Shown: positions 52,297-60,713 of the stretch, piece by piece
How positions within the stretch are numbered: position 1 is the stretch's first letter
Layout of the letters: each line of letters opens with the position of its first letter
Assembly (NCBI GenBank): GCA_019235885.1
Contig: JAFAKB010000018.1
Span: forward strand, 62,001-126,000
Length of the DNA stretch: 64,000 nt
Direction: 5' to 3'
Source: Candidatus Eremiobacterota bacterium
Lineage (GTDB): Bacteria; Vulcanimicrobiota; Vulcanimicrobiia; Vulcanimicrobiales; Vulcanimicrobiaceae
The notes under the pieces: model-generated
Seen by the model: only the letters and a program-made list of their open reading frames with translations
What the model was told of the DNA's origin: nothing
The model's database searches: none
Translations under genes and position numbers: made by a program

Positions 52297-55200
52297 TCAG
52301 CTGTTCGTTACTGCGATGACATAGCCGCACCCGCCGGCAATGACGGTCCCTCGGCGCTGGATCACGTCGAGGCGATATTTGTCGCCGGGCGCCGCGTTCG
52401 GCGGAACTTCGAGCGTGAAGCTCAGCGTGAGCGCCGCGTGCGGCCCTAACCGCACGCCGCGGATCGTCGGCCGCGCCGAACCGCTCTTGGCGACGTACGA
52501 CCGCGTGCGATCGATCGAGGCGAGCTTCTTCACGTGCCGCCGCTGCTTCGCTTCGTCTTCCGGTCCCTCGAAGAAGTCTTCGATCGCCTCGCCGATCCGC
52601 TCGATCTCGTCTTCGAGCTTCTCCAGCCACGCACCGACGCTGCGGTGCAGAACGTCGAAGACTCCCCCTTGCGATTGCGGTTGCGCCGTGGTCGCGACGG
52701 TGTGGAATTCCTCGAGCGCGACGTCGCGATCGGCGAACGCGATGTGCTTCGGCAGCGCGACGGCGAGCCGGCCGGGGAAGTGCGTGCAGTCGAAGACAAG
52801 GTCCGCGACGGTCTCTTTCGCGTGCGCGTTGTGGACGTCGACGAGGACGGTTTGCGGCGAGGCGCCCGCGCTCTGACCCGGCACCGTCCCGCCGCCCATC
52901 GGGACGGTGACGAGGTGGGTGTTGCGCTGTGCGACGTGCTTGTCCACCATCGCCAGCTGGTCGACGCTCGTACTGATCGACGTGAGCTGGTCGCCCGCCG
53001 CCGTCACGAACGCGGCGAGGCAGACGTGGTCGTGCGTCGACGGCAATCCGAGCGTGCTGAAGTCCAGCGAGTACTCGACGACCTGTGGCGTGCGCACGTC
53101 GAGATCCGCGATGATGGTCCGGTACGGCGTCATCGTGTCGACGAAACGCCAACCCGTGCCGGCCAGCCAGCCGCTCGTGTCGGCGCTGGTGATGCGGGTC
53201 GCGTAGTCCCCCGGCAGCGCCGGAACGCCGACGGCGGCATCGGCGGCGAGCAGCAGAACCTGGACCTGCGAGGCCGGAACCGCGTTGAGACTGCGGTTGT
53301 GGACCTCGACGAAGATGCGGTCGGTACCGGTTCGGTCGGCCGTCTCGATGCGCGTCGCCGGATCGACGAAGTCTCCGATGTTGACCGCGAAGTCCGCGTA
53401 GTTGACCGGCGTGCCGAGCGCCGGGAGTCCCATCAGCCCGCTGCGGCGCACCTTGATGTCGGCGCTCATGTAGTGATACAGGCTGTAACCGACGTGCGTG
53501 GGGTCGAGATGATTCTCGATCCACGCGTGGCGCGTGCCGCCGGCGATGCGGCCGGTGTCGTTGTAGTTCGCGCGCATGTACACGTCGGGATCGGAGCCGC
53601 TCGTCGCGGCGAGATCGATCTCCCAGACGCCGCGGCCGTGCGTCGCCGCGCGCAGCAGCCGCGCCGGCTGGTGGATCGCAAGATCGGTGATCGCGGCCTC
53701 GGGCAAACCCTGCGAGTAGACGCTCCAGGTCCACGTCGGACCGGCCCCTTTCACACCTTTCCAGCAGCCGACGTCCGTTCCGACGTAGACGTTCGACGGA
53801 TTCGCGGAGTCGACGACGACCGCGTGCGACGGCACGTCGACGACGCTCGTCGGCAGCGCCGCGTGCCACGCCGAACCGTCGAAGTAATAGGCATGCGCGA
53901 CGCCGCCGCCGCCGAGCGTGGCGTAGAAGGTGCCGGTCGCCGCGTTCTCGACCGCGAGCGCGGTGAAGACGTGCGGGGGCAGACCCGTGTTGGTGATCTG
54001 CGTGCTCGTCCACGCCGAGCCCGTCAGATCGAAACGATACACGTAGGTGGCCGTCGCCGCGAAGATGCGAGTCGCCGACGCGAAGGCAATCGCGCGGATC
54101 CCCTTGAGCGGCGAGCTGGGCGGGTCCGCGCTGCCGGCCAGCACGTCCTGGGTCGCGTTCGGCGTGGCCGGAACGTACGGATTGGTGTTCGTCGGTAAGG
54201 TGACCCAGCTGGTTCCCCAGTCGGAGGTGAGCCACAGACGGTTCGTGCCGGCCGCCGCGAGCGTGCTGCTGCCGGTGTCGAAGGCGGCGAGCGGCGCGAC
54301 GAATCCGGCGCTGCCGGACTCCGCCGAAGCGGCGTCGCTCTGCGCCGTCGTTGCGGCCGTCGTGGGCGGGAAATGCACGCCGCTCCACGTCGCCCCGCCG
54401 TCGGTCGTGGCCTCGAATATGCCGTACACATATTGCCGCATGACGCGATAGGCGTCCCTGGGATCGTACACGACGCCGCCGCCGTCGCCACCGGCGAGCT
54501 CGGAGCAAGCCTGCTCGCCGAAGATCCGCGGCGTGCCGTTGTCCTGCGCGCCGGCGAATACGACCGCGTCGGTGTCTGCACGTTGCGCGAGGTAGGCGAA
54601 CTCGGTGATCGCCAGGCCGACGTTGCGCGAGGAGAACGTGCCGGCGTCGCCGCTCGCCGTGGACGCGTAGACGCCGCCGTCGCTGCCGACGAACACTGTG
54701 GCGGGATCGTGCGCCGTTCCCGCAGCGTTCATACCGAACACGATCGCGTGGACGTCGGAGTGAACATTTGCGCCGACCCACGTCGGGTCCGCCGTCGGCG
54801 ACATCGTGTTCGCGGGGTTGAAGGGAAAGACGAAGCTGCCCGGGCTTCCGGTGACGGTGCCCTTGAAGACCCTGAGCCTGTCCCCGCCGAGAAAGATCGT
54901 CGCGGGATTCGTGGGGTCGACCGCGATCGCGATGTCGTACCAGCCTTGACCGCCGGAGAACAGCACGTTGGCGGGCAATCCCGTCACGGTCGAGAACGAC
55001 GTTCCGCTCAGGCGGTTCAGCGTGCCGTCCTGACAGAGCGCGTAGACGATCCCCGGCGAGCTCTCCGCGATGCCGAGCGCGATGCGACCGTTACCGGCCA
55101 ATCCTGTCAGCGCGGTCCACGCCGCACCGTCCGGGCTGCTGTACACCTGGTCCCACGCAAACGCAGCATAGAACCGTTTCGCTGCGCCGAGTCCGGCGGC

Positions 55201-55989
55201 CACGATCGACGATACCGCCCCGCTCGCGTTGGTGAACGCCGTGCTCGTGACGAGCGTCCATGTCGCCATGCTGCCGCTCGTCGGCCGGCGGAACAAACCT
55301 TTGGTCGTCGCGGCGAAGACGTGCGTCGGCGTCGTATCGTCGGGGTCGATGACGATCTCGTAGATGCCGGCATCGGCGAGATTCGTCGCTTCGAGCGTCC
55401 ACGCTCCGCCGGAGAAATGGCGAATTCCGATACCGAAATACGCGTCGTAGTTCCCGGCATTCTCGCCGGTCCCGACGAAGACGTCGTCACCGCTGGGCGC
55501 GAACTTGACCGCCAGCGCACCGACCGCGAGCGCGTCGTCTTCCGAGCCGATGGTCGTCGTCGGCGAGGTGATGTAGTCGTTGAGCGGCGCCCACGAGCCT
55601 CCGCCGTCGTCGGAGCGCCAGACGCCGCCGTTCGCCGCGCCCGCGTAGACGCGGGTGCCGGACGGACCCGCCGCGAGCGCCGTGATCCGCCCGGCCTCGC
55701 CGAGTCCACCGAGCACGACGGAGGGGCCTATCGGCGTCCAGTTGACGCTGCCGGGGCCGCCCGGCGTTCCAGCGGGGAGGTCCGGGGGGCGCGTGCCCGC
55801 GCCGTCGAACGCCGCCACTTCGAGCTGGCGCCGCTGGTCGACCGCGCGCGCCCAAAGCCCGCTCAGGACCTTGCCTTCACGGTCGGTGCGGCTGCCGTAG
55901 AACCAGGCGGCGCGCGCCGCCGGGCCGCCTGGGGGTTCGCCGCGCCGCTTTTCGCGCTCACCCTGGTAGCTGACGTCGCCGGATTTCAC
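52297..55989 (-). CDS. Giant BNR/sialidase-like propeller protein
   Basis: The 1230-residue product carries many BNR-type blades: GGVWRSDDGGGSWAPL near residue 122, QVYSSPDGAAWTALTGL, VFVGSDGGVYAST, IFEATTDGGATWSGVH and VYVGTDVGCWKGVKG. They fill residues about 80-800. The C-terminal 430 residues are different: beta-rich domains (TRHAWIENHLDPTHVGYSLY, DRIFVEVHNRSLNAVPASQV) and an acidic coiled coil near residue 1120 (LEKLEDEIERIGEAIEDFFE). No signal peptide is seen at the ATG, unlike the propeller at 3946-6942. It overlaps the small membrane-protein gene by four bases. Confidence 0.82.
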   Translation of the reverse strand: MKSGDVSYQGEREKRRGEPPGGPAARAAWFYGSRTDREGKVLSGLWARAVDQRRQLEVAAFDGAGTRPPDLPAGTPGGPGSVNWTPIGPSVVLGGLGEAGRITALAAGPSGTRVYAGAANGGVWRSDDGGGSWAPLNDYITSPTTTIGSEDDALAVGALAVKFAPSGDDVFVGTGENAGNYDAYFGIGIRHFSGGAWTLEATNLADAGIYEIVIDPDDTTPTHVFAATTKGLFRRPTSGSMATWTLVTSTAFTNASGAVSSIVAAGLGAAKRFYAAFAWDQVYSSPDGAAWTALTGLAGNGRIALGIAESSPGIVYALCQDGTLNRLSGTSFSTVTGLPANVLFSGGQGWYDIAIAVDPTNPATIFLGGDRLRVFKGTVTGSPGSFVFPFNPANTMSPTADPTWVGANVHSDVHAIVFGMNAAGTAHDPATVFVGSDGGVYASTASGDAGTFSSRNVGLAITEFAYLAQRADTDAVVFAGAQDNGTPRIFGEQACSELAGGDGGGVVYDPRDAYRVMRQYVYGIFEATTDGGATWSGVHFPPTTAATTAQSDAASAESGSAGFVAPLAAFDTGSSTLAAAGTNRLWLTSDWGTSWVTLPTNTNPYVPATPNATQDVLAGSADPPSSPLKGIRAIAFASATRIFAATATYVYRFDLTGSAWTSTQITNTGLPPHVFTALAVENAATGTFYATLGGGGVAHAYYFDGSAWHAALPTSVVDVPSHAVVVDSANPSNVYVGTDVGCWKGVKGAGPTWTWSVYSQGLPEAAITDLAIHQPARLLRAATHGRGVWEIDLAATSGSDPDVYMRANYNDTGRIAGGTRHAWIENHLDPTHVGYSLYHYMSADIKVRRSGLMGLPALGTPVNYADFAVNIGDFVDPATRIETADRTGTDRIFVEVHNRSLNAVPASQVQVLLLAADAAVGVPALPGDYATRITSADTSGWLAGTGWRFVDTMTPYRTIIADLDVRTPQVVEYSLDFSTLGLPSTHDHVCLAAFVTAAGDQLTSISTSVDQLAMVDKHVAQRNTHLVTVPMGGGTVPGQSAGASPQTVLVDVHNAHAKETVADLVFDCTHFPGRLAVALPKHIAFADRDVALEEFHTVATTAQPQSQGGVFDVLHRSVGAWLEKLEDEIERIGEAIEDFFEGPEDEAKQRRHVKKLASIDRTRSYVAKSGSARPTIRGVRLGPHAALTLSFTLEVPPNAAPGDKYRLDVIQRRGTVIAGGCGYVIAVTNS

Positions 55990-56228
55990 GGTACGGCCCT
56001 CCGGCCGCGGCGCGAAGCGAACCGCCGCAGCAGGAACGTGGCGGCTATCCCCAGCCCGGCGGCGATCGGGATCGCGGTGGCCCAGAACTCGGCCAGCCCG
56101 GATCCCCCGTCCGGATCGACGCCGAAGCGCGCCTCGATCCAGGTTCCCGCCGGGGAAGCCAAAGCGAAACCGGCTCCGAGCCCAAGCAATGTCAGACCGA
56201 CCAAGCCGCGAACGTTCACCCGCATCAT
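55986..56228 (-). CDS. Small two-helix membrane protein
   Basis: The product is 80 residues from the ATG at 56228, or 79 from the ATG one codon later. It has two hydrophobic segments (VGLTLLGLGAGFALASPAG and AIPIAAGLGIAATFLL) and a basic C-terminal end. It has no known family. Its stop overlaps the start of the giant BNR protein, so the two are coupled. It may anchor or help export the BNR protein, which lacks a visible signal peptide; that is an inference from position only. Confidence 0.6.
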   Translation of the reverse strand: MMRVNVRGLVGLTLLGLGAGFALASPAGTWIEARFGVDPDGGSGLAEFWATAIPIAAGLGIAATFLLRRFASRRGRRAVP

Positions 56229-56313
56229 GCGTACCCCGTCACTCGCGTAGATTGGTCCCATCGCTATTCGAGGCGACCGGGAACCATCCTTCGCTGCGGA
56301 CGGGGCGGTACGG

Positions 56314-58014
56314 TCAGTGGATCTCGGGTTCGGCGAGCTCGGGGCCGGGGCCGAGGATGTCGAAGTCGCAGCCTTCGTTGGCTTGAGTGACGTGGTGGGT
56401 GAAGATTGCTCCGTAGCCGCGGGCGAGGCGGGGTTGGCGCGGTTTCCAGGCTTCGCGGCGACGCAGAAGCTCTTCGTCGGAGACGTCGAGGTGTAGGCGG
56501 CGCTCGGCGACGTTGACTTCGATGACGTCGCCGGTTTGGACGAAGGCGAGCGGGCCGCCGATGAAGGCTTCGGGGGCGACGTGGAGGATGCAGGCGCCGT
56601 ACGACGTGCCGCTCATGCGGGCGTCGGAGATGCGGACCATGTCGCGCACGCCGTGCTTCACCAGCTTGAGCGGGATCGGCAGCATCCCCCATTCCGGCAT
56701 CCCTGGGCCGCCTTGCGGGCCGGCGTTTTTCAGCACCAGCACGTGGTCCGGCGTGACGTCGAGATCCTCGCGGTCGACCGTGGCAGCCAGTTCGTCGTAG
56801 CTTTCGAACGCGAGCACCGGGCCGCGGTGGCGCAGCAGATGCGGTTCGGTTGCCGAGGCTTTCATCACCGCGCCGTCGGGGGCGATGTTGCCGCGCAGTA
56901 CGACGGTGCCGCCGGGCGGTGAGACGGGGTTGTCGAGCGGGCGGATGACGTCGTCATGGTACACGCGCGCGCCGGCGACGTTGTCGCCGAGCGTCTGGCC
57001 GGAGACTGTCGGGCACGACAGATCCAAATACGGTGCGAGCCGGTTCAGGAAAGCCCGCATTCCGCCGGCGTAGAAGAAATCTTCCATCAGCAGGCTGCCC
57101 GACGGGCGCACGTTCGCGATGACCGGGACGCGGCGCGAGATCTCGTCGAAGCGGTCGATCATCAGCGGGATCCCGGCGCGTCGCGCGATCGCGACCAGGT
57201 GGATGATCGCGTTCGTCGAGCCGCCGAGCGCGGCGTGCGCGACGATCGCGTTGTCGAGCGACGCTTCGGACACGATCCGCTCCGGCGTCTGGTCTTCGCG
57301 GATCATCTCGACGATGCGGCGCCCCGACGCGGTCGCCATCCGCGCGTGTCCAGAATCGGCGGCGGGAATCGACGACGCACCCGGCAGCGTGAAGCCGAGC
57401 GCTTCGATGATGGACATCATCGTCGCCGCGGTACCCATCGTCATGCAGGTACCGAACGAACGCGCGATCCCGCCTTCGATCTCGTGCCAGTCGTCTTCGG
57501 TGATGTTGCCGGCGCGCTTCTCGTCCCAGTATTTCCACGAGTCGGTACCGGAGCCGAGCACCTCGCCGCGCCAGTTTCCGCGCAGCATCGGCCCGGCCGG
57601 GACGACGATTGCCGGGACGCCCGCCGAGATCGTGCCCATCAGCAGCGCCGGGAGCGTCTTGTCGCAGCCGCCGAGCAGCACCGCGCCGTCGACGGGCTGG
57701 CTGCGGATCAGCTCCTCGGTCTCCATTGCGAGGAAGTTGCGATAGAGCATCGTCGTCGGCTTCATCAGGTTTTCCGACAGGCTCATCGCCGGCATCTCGA
57801 GCGGAAACCCGCCGGCCTGCCAAACGCCGCGCTTCACCTCGTCGGCGCGCGCGCGCAGGTGGACGTGGCAGGGGTTCGCGTCCGACCAGGTGTTGACGAT
57901 CGCGACGACCGGCTTGCCGGCGAAGTCCTCGCGGTCGTAGCCGATCTGCAGCAGCCGCGAGCGGTGCCCGAACGAGCGCAGCCCCGCCGTGCCGAGCCAG
58001 CGGTGGCTGCGCAG
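56314..58014 (-). CDS. IlvD/Edd-family dehydratase, non-canonical start
   Basis: The protein is about 566 residues. The three iron-sulfur cysteines lie in WSDANPCHVH, LLGGCDKTLPAL and SFGTCMTMGTAA. The aldonate-dehydratase style marks (RGVWQAGGFPLEMPAMSLSE, MKPTTMLYRN, MLRGNW) suggest L-arabinonate or similar sugar-acid dehydration rather than IlvD itself. Frame-conserved sequence LRSHRWLGTAGLRSFGHRSR begins at 58014, well before the first ATG/GTG/TTG in frame (GTG 57837). Starting at 57837 would remove the NPCH cysteine. Possible starts are the CTG at 58014 or an ATA at 58035 that has GAGG six bases upstream. It follows the SBP gene. Confidence 0.85.
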   Translation of the reverse strand: MRSHRWLGTAGLRSFGHRSRLLQIGYDREDFAGKPVVAIVNTWSDANPCHVHLRARADEVKRGVWQAGGFPLEMPAMSLSENLMKPTTMLYRNFLAMETEELIRSQPVDGAVLLGGCDKTLPALLMGTISAGVPAIVVPAGPMLRGNWRGEVLGSGTDSWKYWDEKRAGNITEDDWHEIEGGIARSFGTCMTMGTAATMMSIIEALGFTLPGASSIPAADSGHARMATASGRRIVEMIREDQTPERIVSEASLDNAIVAHAALGGSTNAIIHLVAIARRAGIPLMIDRFDEISRRVPVIANVRPSGSLLMEDFFYAGGMRAFLNRLAPYLDLSCPTVSGQTLGDNVAGARVYHDDVIRPLDNPVSPPGGTVVLRGNIAPDGAVMKASATEPHLLRHRGPVLAFESYDELAATVDREDLDVTPDHVLVLKNAGPQGGPGMPEWGMLPIPLKLVKHGVRDMVRISDARMSGTSYGACILHVAPEAFIGGPLAFVQTGDVIEVNVAERRLHLDVSDEELLRRREAWKPRQPRLARGYGAIFTHHVTQANEGCDFDILGPGPELAEPEIH

Positions 58015-58018
58015 TTCT

Positions 58019-59020
58019 TCAGGAGCCTTTGGTATTGTAGACCTCGGAGAAGAAGTAGTCTTTCCAGCTGTTCGGCTTGTTCTTGATCGTGCCGGCCTTG
58101 TACATCGCCTCGCCGAACTTCAGCGTCTGCTGCGGCGCGGTGGAGTACACGAAGTTCGGCTGGCTCATGATCTGCACGAGCTCGTCGACGGTGAGCTTCT
58201 CTTTCGAGTCGGCGAGATAGATCTCGGCGGCGCGGCGCTTGTTGTTCCGGATGAGGTCCTCGGCTTGCCCCATCGCTTCGATGAATGCGGCGATGATCTT
58301 CGGGTTCGCGTCGTGAAACTTCGTCGTCGTGAACGTGACGCCGTTCGAAGCGGGCCCGCCGGTCACGTCGACCGAGTTCAGCACGACGTGCGCGCCCGGC
58401 ATCTTGAGCTCTTCGTACTGGTACGGCGGAAGCGAGAAGTGACCGGTGAGGTCTTTGCCGGCGGAAAGGCCGAGCACCGCGTCCGGATGGCCCATCGCGA
58501 CGGTGTACTGGTCCAGCTTGTGCGAGTCTTTTTCGCCCCAGAGCTTCTCCGCCGCCATCGCGAGCACCGTCGCCTGCGTCGAGACGCGCACGGTCGGCAC
58601 GGCGATCTTGTCGCCCGCGCCGATGTCGGCGATCGTCTTGACTTTCGGGTTGCGCGAGATGAGAAGCATCGGAAGCGCGCCGTTCCCGGCGACGCCCCGA
58701 ACTTCGTTGGGCGTCCCCTTCGTCGCCGACCACGCCGTCAGCAAGTTCGTCGCGCCGCTGGTGGCGAGATCGACGTTCCCGGAGAGCAAGGCGTCGACGG
58801 CCGCGCCGCCGCTGTTGATCACCTGGTACGTGACCTTGAGGTCGAGCCCGCGTTTCTTCGCGGCTTTCTCCAGGAGATGTTCCTGCTCCAGGATCATGAT
58901 CGGAAGGTAGACCAGCCCCGGCTGCCGCGAGACGTGTACTTCGCCCACGTCCGCGAACGCGGGCGCCCTGACGGCGACGGCCAGAACGAGAGCGGCGAAG
59001 CCACGAATGAAAGACTTCAA
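58019..59020 (-). CDS. ABC transporter substrate-binding protein, NitT/TauT type
   Basis: The product is 333 residues from the TTG at 59020, which has a near-perfect AGGAGGT six bases upstream and gives the signal peptide LKSFIRGFAALVLAVAVRAP. The periplasmic binding-protein fold has GLVYLPIMILEQEHLLEKAA, VINSGGAAVDALLSGNVDLA and the GHPDAVLGLSAGKDLTGHF loop typical of SsuA/TauA-like proteins. Its ligand is unknown; the family takes up sulfonates, nitrate, taurine or aromatic acids. It is third in the transporter set after the ATPase and permease genes. Confidence 0.9.
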   Translation of the reverse strand: MKSFIRGFAALVLAVAVRAPAFADVGEVHVSRQPGLVYLPIMILEQEHLLEKAAKKRGLDLKVTYQVINSGGAAVDALLSGNVDLATSGATNLLTAWSATKGTPNEVRGVAGNGALPMLLISRNPKVKTIADIGAGDKIAVPTVRVSTQATVLAMAAEKLWGEKDSHKLDQYTVAMGHPDAVLGLSAGKDLTGHFSLPPYQYEELKMPGAHVVLNSVDVTGGPASNGVTFTTTKFHDANPKIIAAFIEAMGQAEDLIRNNKRRAAEIYLADSKEKLTVDELVQIMSQPNFVYSTAPQQTLKFGEAMYKAGTIKNKPNSWKDYFFSEVYNTKGS

Positions 59021-59031
59021 GCAATACCTCC

Positions 59032-59919
59032 TCATGACGATGCCATGCCCCAGCGGCGAATGGTGCGCATTTCGATAGTGCGAAAGACGACGTTCTCGAC
59101 CAGCAGCCCGATGATGATCACCGTGAGCAACCCGGCGAAGACGTTCGGGATGTCGAGAACGTTCTTGTTGCTGACGATGAACCAGCCGAGCCCGCCGCTC
59201 CCGTTCTGCACTCCGAAGATCAGCTCGGCGGCGATCAAGGTTCGCCAGGCGAAGGCCCAGCCGATCTTGAGCCCGGTCAGGATGCTCGGAAACGCGGCCG
59301 GGATCAGGATGAGCGCGACGTAGCGCAGGGCGCGCAGGCCGTAGTTCTTCCCGACCATCCGCAGCGTCGGCGAGACCGAGACGAAGCCCGAGTGCGTGTT
59401 GAGCGCGACCGGCCACAGCACCGAGTGCACCAGCACGAACGAGAGACTCCACTGCGTGAGGCCGAACCAGATCAGCGCGAGCGGCAGCAGCGCGATGGCG
59501 GGGAGCGGGTTGAACATCGCGGTGAGGGTCTCCAGGAACTCGGCCCCGATCCGCGTCGTCGTCGCCAGCGTCGTGAGCACGGCCGCGATCGCGATCCCGG
59601 CTGCGTAGCCGACCAGCAGCACGCGGATCGACGACCACGCCATCCGCAAAAGATCGCCGCCGGCGATCGCTTTGACGAAGGCGACGACGGTGGCGCTGAA
59701 GGTCGGGAGCAGCAGCTCGTTGTTGACGTGCCGCGCGTACAGCTCCCAGACCGCGGCCAGCACGATCAGGATCGCGATTTTGCGGAGAATCCCGTTGTTG
59801 ACGATCGTCTCCAGCGGCGAGAGCGGTTTGCTCGCGATCGCGAACTCACTCGAGTCGACCGGCACTTCGAGCCGCTCGGGGCGCTCCGCCAGCGGCGCAA
59901 GTTTCTCAGGCGCGCGCAA
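59032..59919 (-). CDS. ABC transporter permease, NitT/TauT type
   Basis: The 295-residue product has six or so membrane helices and the permease coupling motif in ALNTHSGFVSVSPTLRMVGK, of the EAA type. The end, WRTLIAAELIFGVQNGSGGL then GWFIVSNKN, matches SsuC/TauC. The N-terminal 40 residues are soluble. The gene overlaps the ATPase by 14 bases, so the two are translationally coupled. Confidence 0.92.
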   Translation of the reverse strand: MRAPEKLAPLAERPERLEVPVDSSEFAIASKPLSPLETIVNNGILRKIAILIVLAAVWELYARHVNNELLLPTFSATVVAFVKAIAGGDLLRMAWSSIRVLLVGYAAGIAIAAVLTTLATTTRIGAEFLETLTAMFNPLPAIALLPLALIWFGLTQWSLSFVLVHSVLWPVALNTHSGFVSVSPTLRMVGKNYGLRALRYVALILIPAAFPSILTGLKIGWAFAWRTLIAAELIFGVQNGSGGLGWFIVSNKNVLDIPNVFAGLLTVIIIGLLVENVVFRTIEMRTIRRWGMASS

Positions 59920-60709
59920 CAGCAGGCTCCGCCGGTTCGGCGAACAGCATCTCGTGAATCCGCTCCTCGAGCTTGCGCGCTGCGTCGGACGCTGCGCCCG
60001 TCCGCGGGACGCTGTTGAGCTCGGCCTTCACTTGCCCCGGATGCGGCGAAAGGAGCAGGATGCGGCTCCCGACCTTGATCGCTTCGGCGATCGAGTGCGT
60101 CACGAAGATCATCGTGAACCCGATGTCGTCCCAGAGCTCGAGCAGCTCGTCCTGCATCTTGCGCCGCGTCAGCGCGTCGAGCGCGGCGAACGGCTCGTCC
60201 ATCAGCAGGATGTCGGGCTCCATCGCCATCGCGCGCGCGATCGCGACCCGCTGCTTCATCCCGCCCGAGAGCGTATGCGGGTACGAGTCGAGGTTCTTCG
60301 TCAAGTTCACTTTGGCGAGCGAGGCGCGGGCCCGTTCGTCGGCCTCGCGCGGCGACGCTTTTCCGCTCACCAGCAGTGGGAACGCCACGTTCTGCCGCAC
60401 GGTCTTCCAGGGCAAAAGCTGGTCGAACTCCTGGAAGACCATCATCCGGTCGGGGCCGGGCTGGCGGATCACGTCGCCCTTGAGGCGGATCTCGCCTTCG
60501 GCCGGCGCCATATAGCCGCCGACCGCTTTGAGCAGCGTCGACTTGCCGCAGCCGGACGGTCCCAGCACGACGTATCGCTCGGTCCGGAAGACCTGGAAGC
60601 CGACACGGTACGTCGCGGTCACCAGCGAGTCGCGCGTCTTGTACTGCAGCGTGACTCCTGCGACGTCCAGCAACGGGCGCTCCACGGCGGAGAGATTGTC
60701 CTGCCTCAC
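59906..60709 (-). CDS. ABC transporter ATP-binding protein, NitT/TauT type
   Basis: The 267-residue product has Walker A GPSGCGKST near residue 50, Q-loop VFQEFDQLLPWKTV, the signature LSGGMKQRVAIARA, Walker B ILLMDEPFAALDALT and the switch His in IFVTHSIAEA. It matches SsuB/TauB. It is located between the ThDP enzyme gene (four bases upstream) and the permease gene and powers import with the permease and the binding protein. Confidence 0.93.
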   Translation of the reverse strand: MRQDNLSAVERPLLDVAGVTLQYKTRDSLVTATYRVGFQVFRTERYVVLGPSGCGKSTLLKAVGGYMAPAEGEIRLKGDVIRQPGPDRMMVFQEFDQLLPWKTVRQNVAFPLLVSGKASPREADERARASLAKVNLTKNLDSYPHTLSGGMKQRVAIARAMAMEPDILLMDEPFAALDALTRRKMQDELLELWDDIGFTMIFVTHSIAEAIKVGSRILLLSPHPGQVKAELNSVPRTGAASDAARKLEERIHEMLFAEPAEPAVARA

Positions 60710-60713
60710 CGAT

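Noticed and set aside
52534-54198. 554-codon plus-strand frame inside the giant BNR gene
   Set aside because: Shadow of the BNR frame, with no protein-like pattern.
56314-57837. Dehydratase starting at the GTG at 57837
   Set aside because: It would remove about 59 conserved residues including an iron-sulfur ligand.
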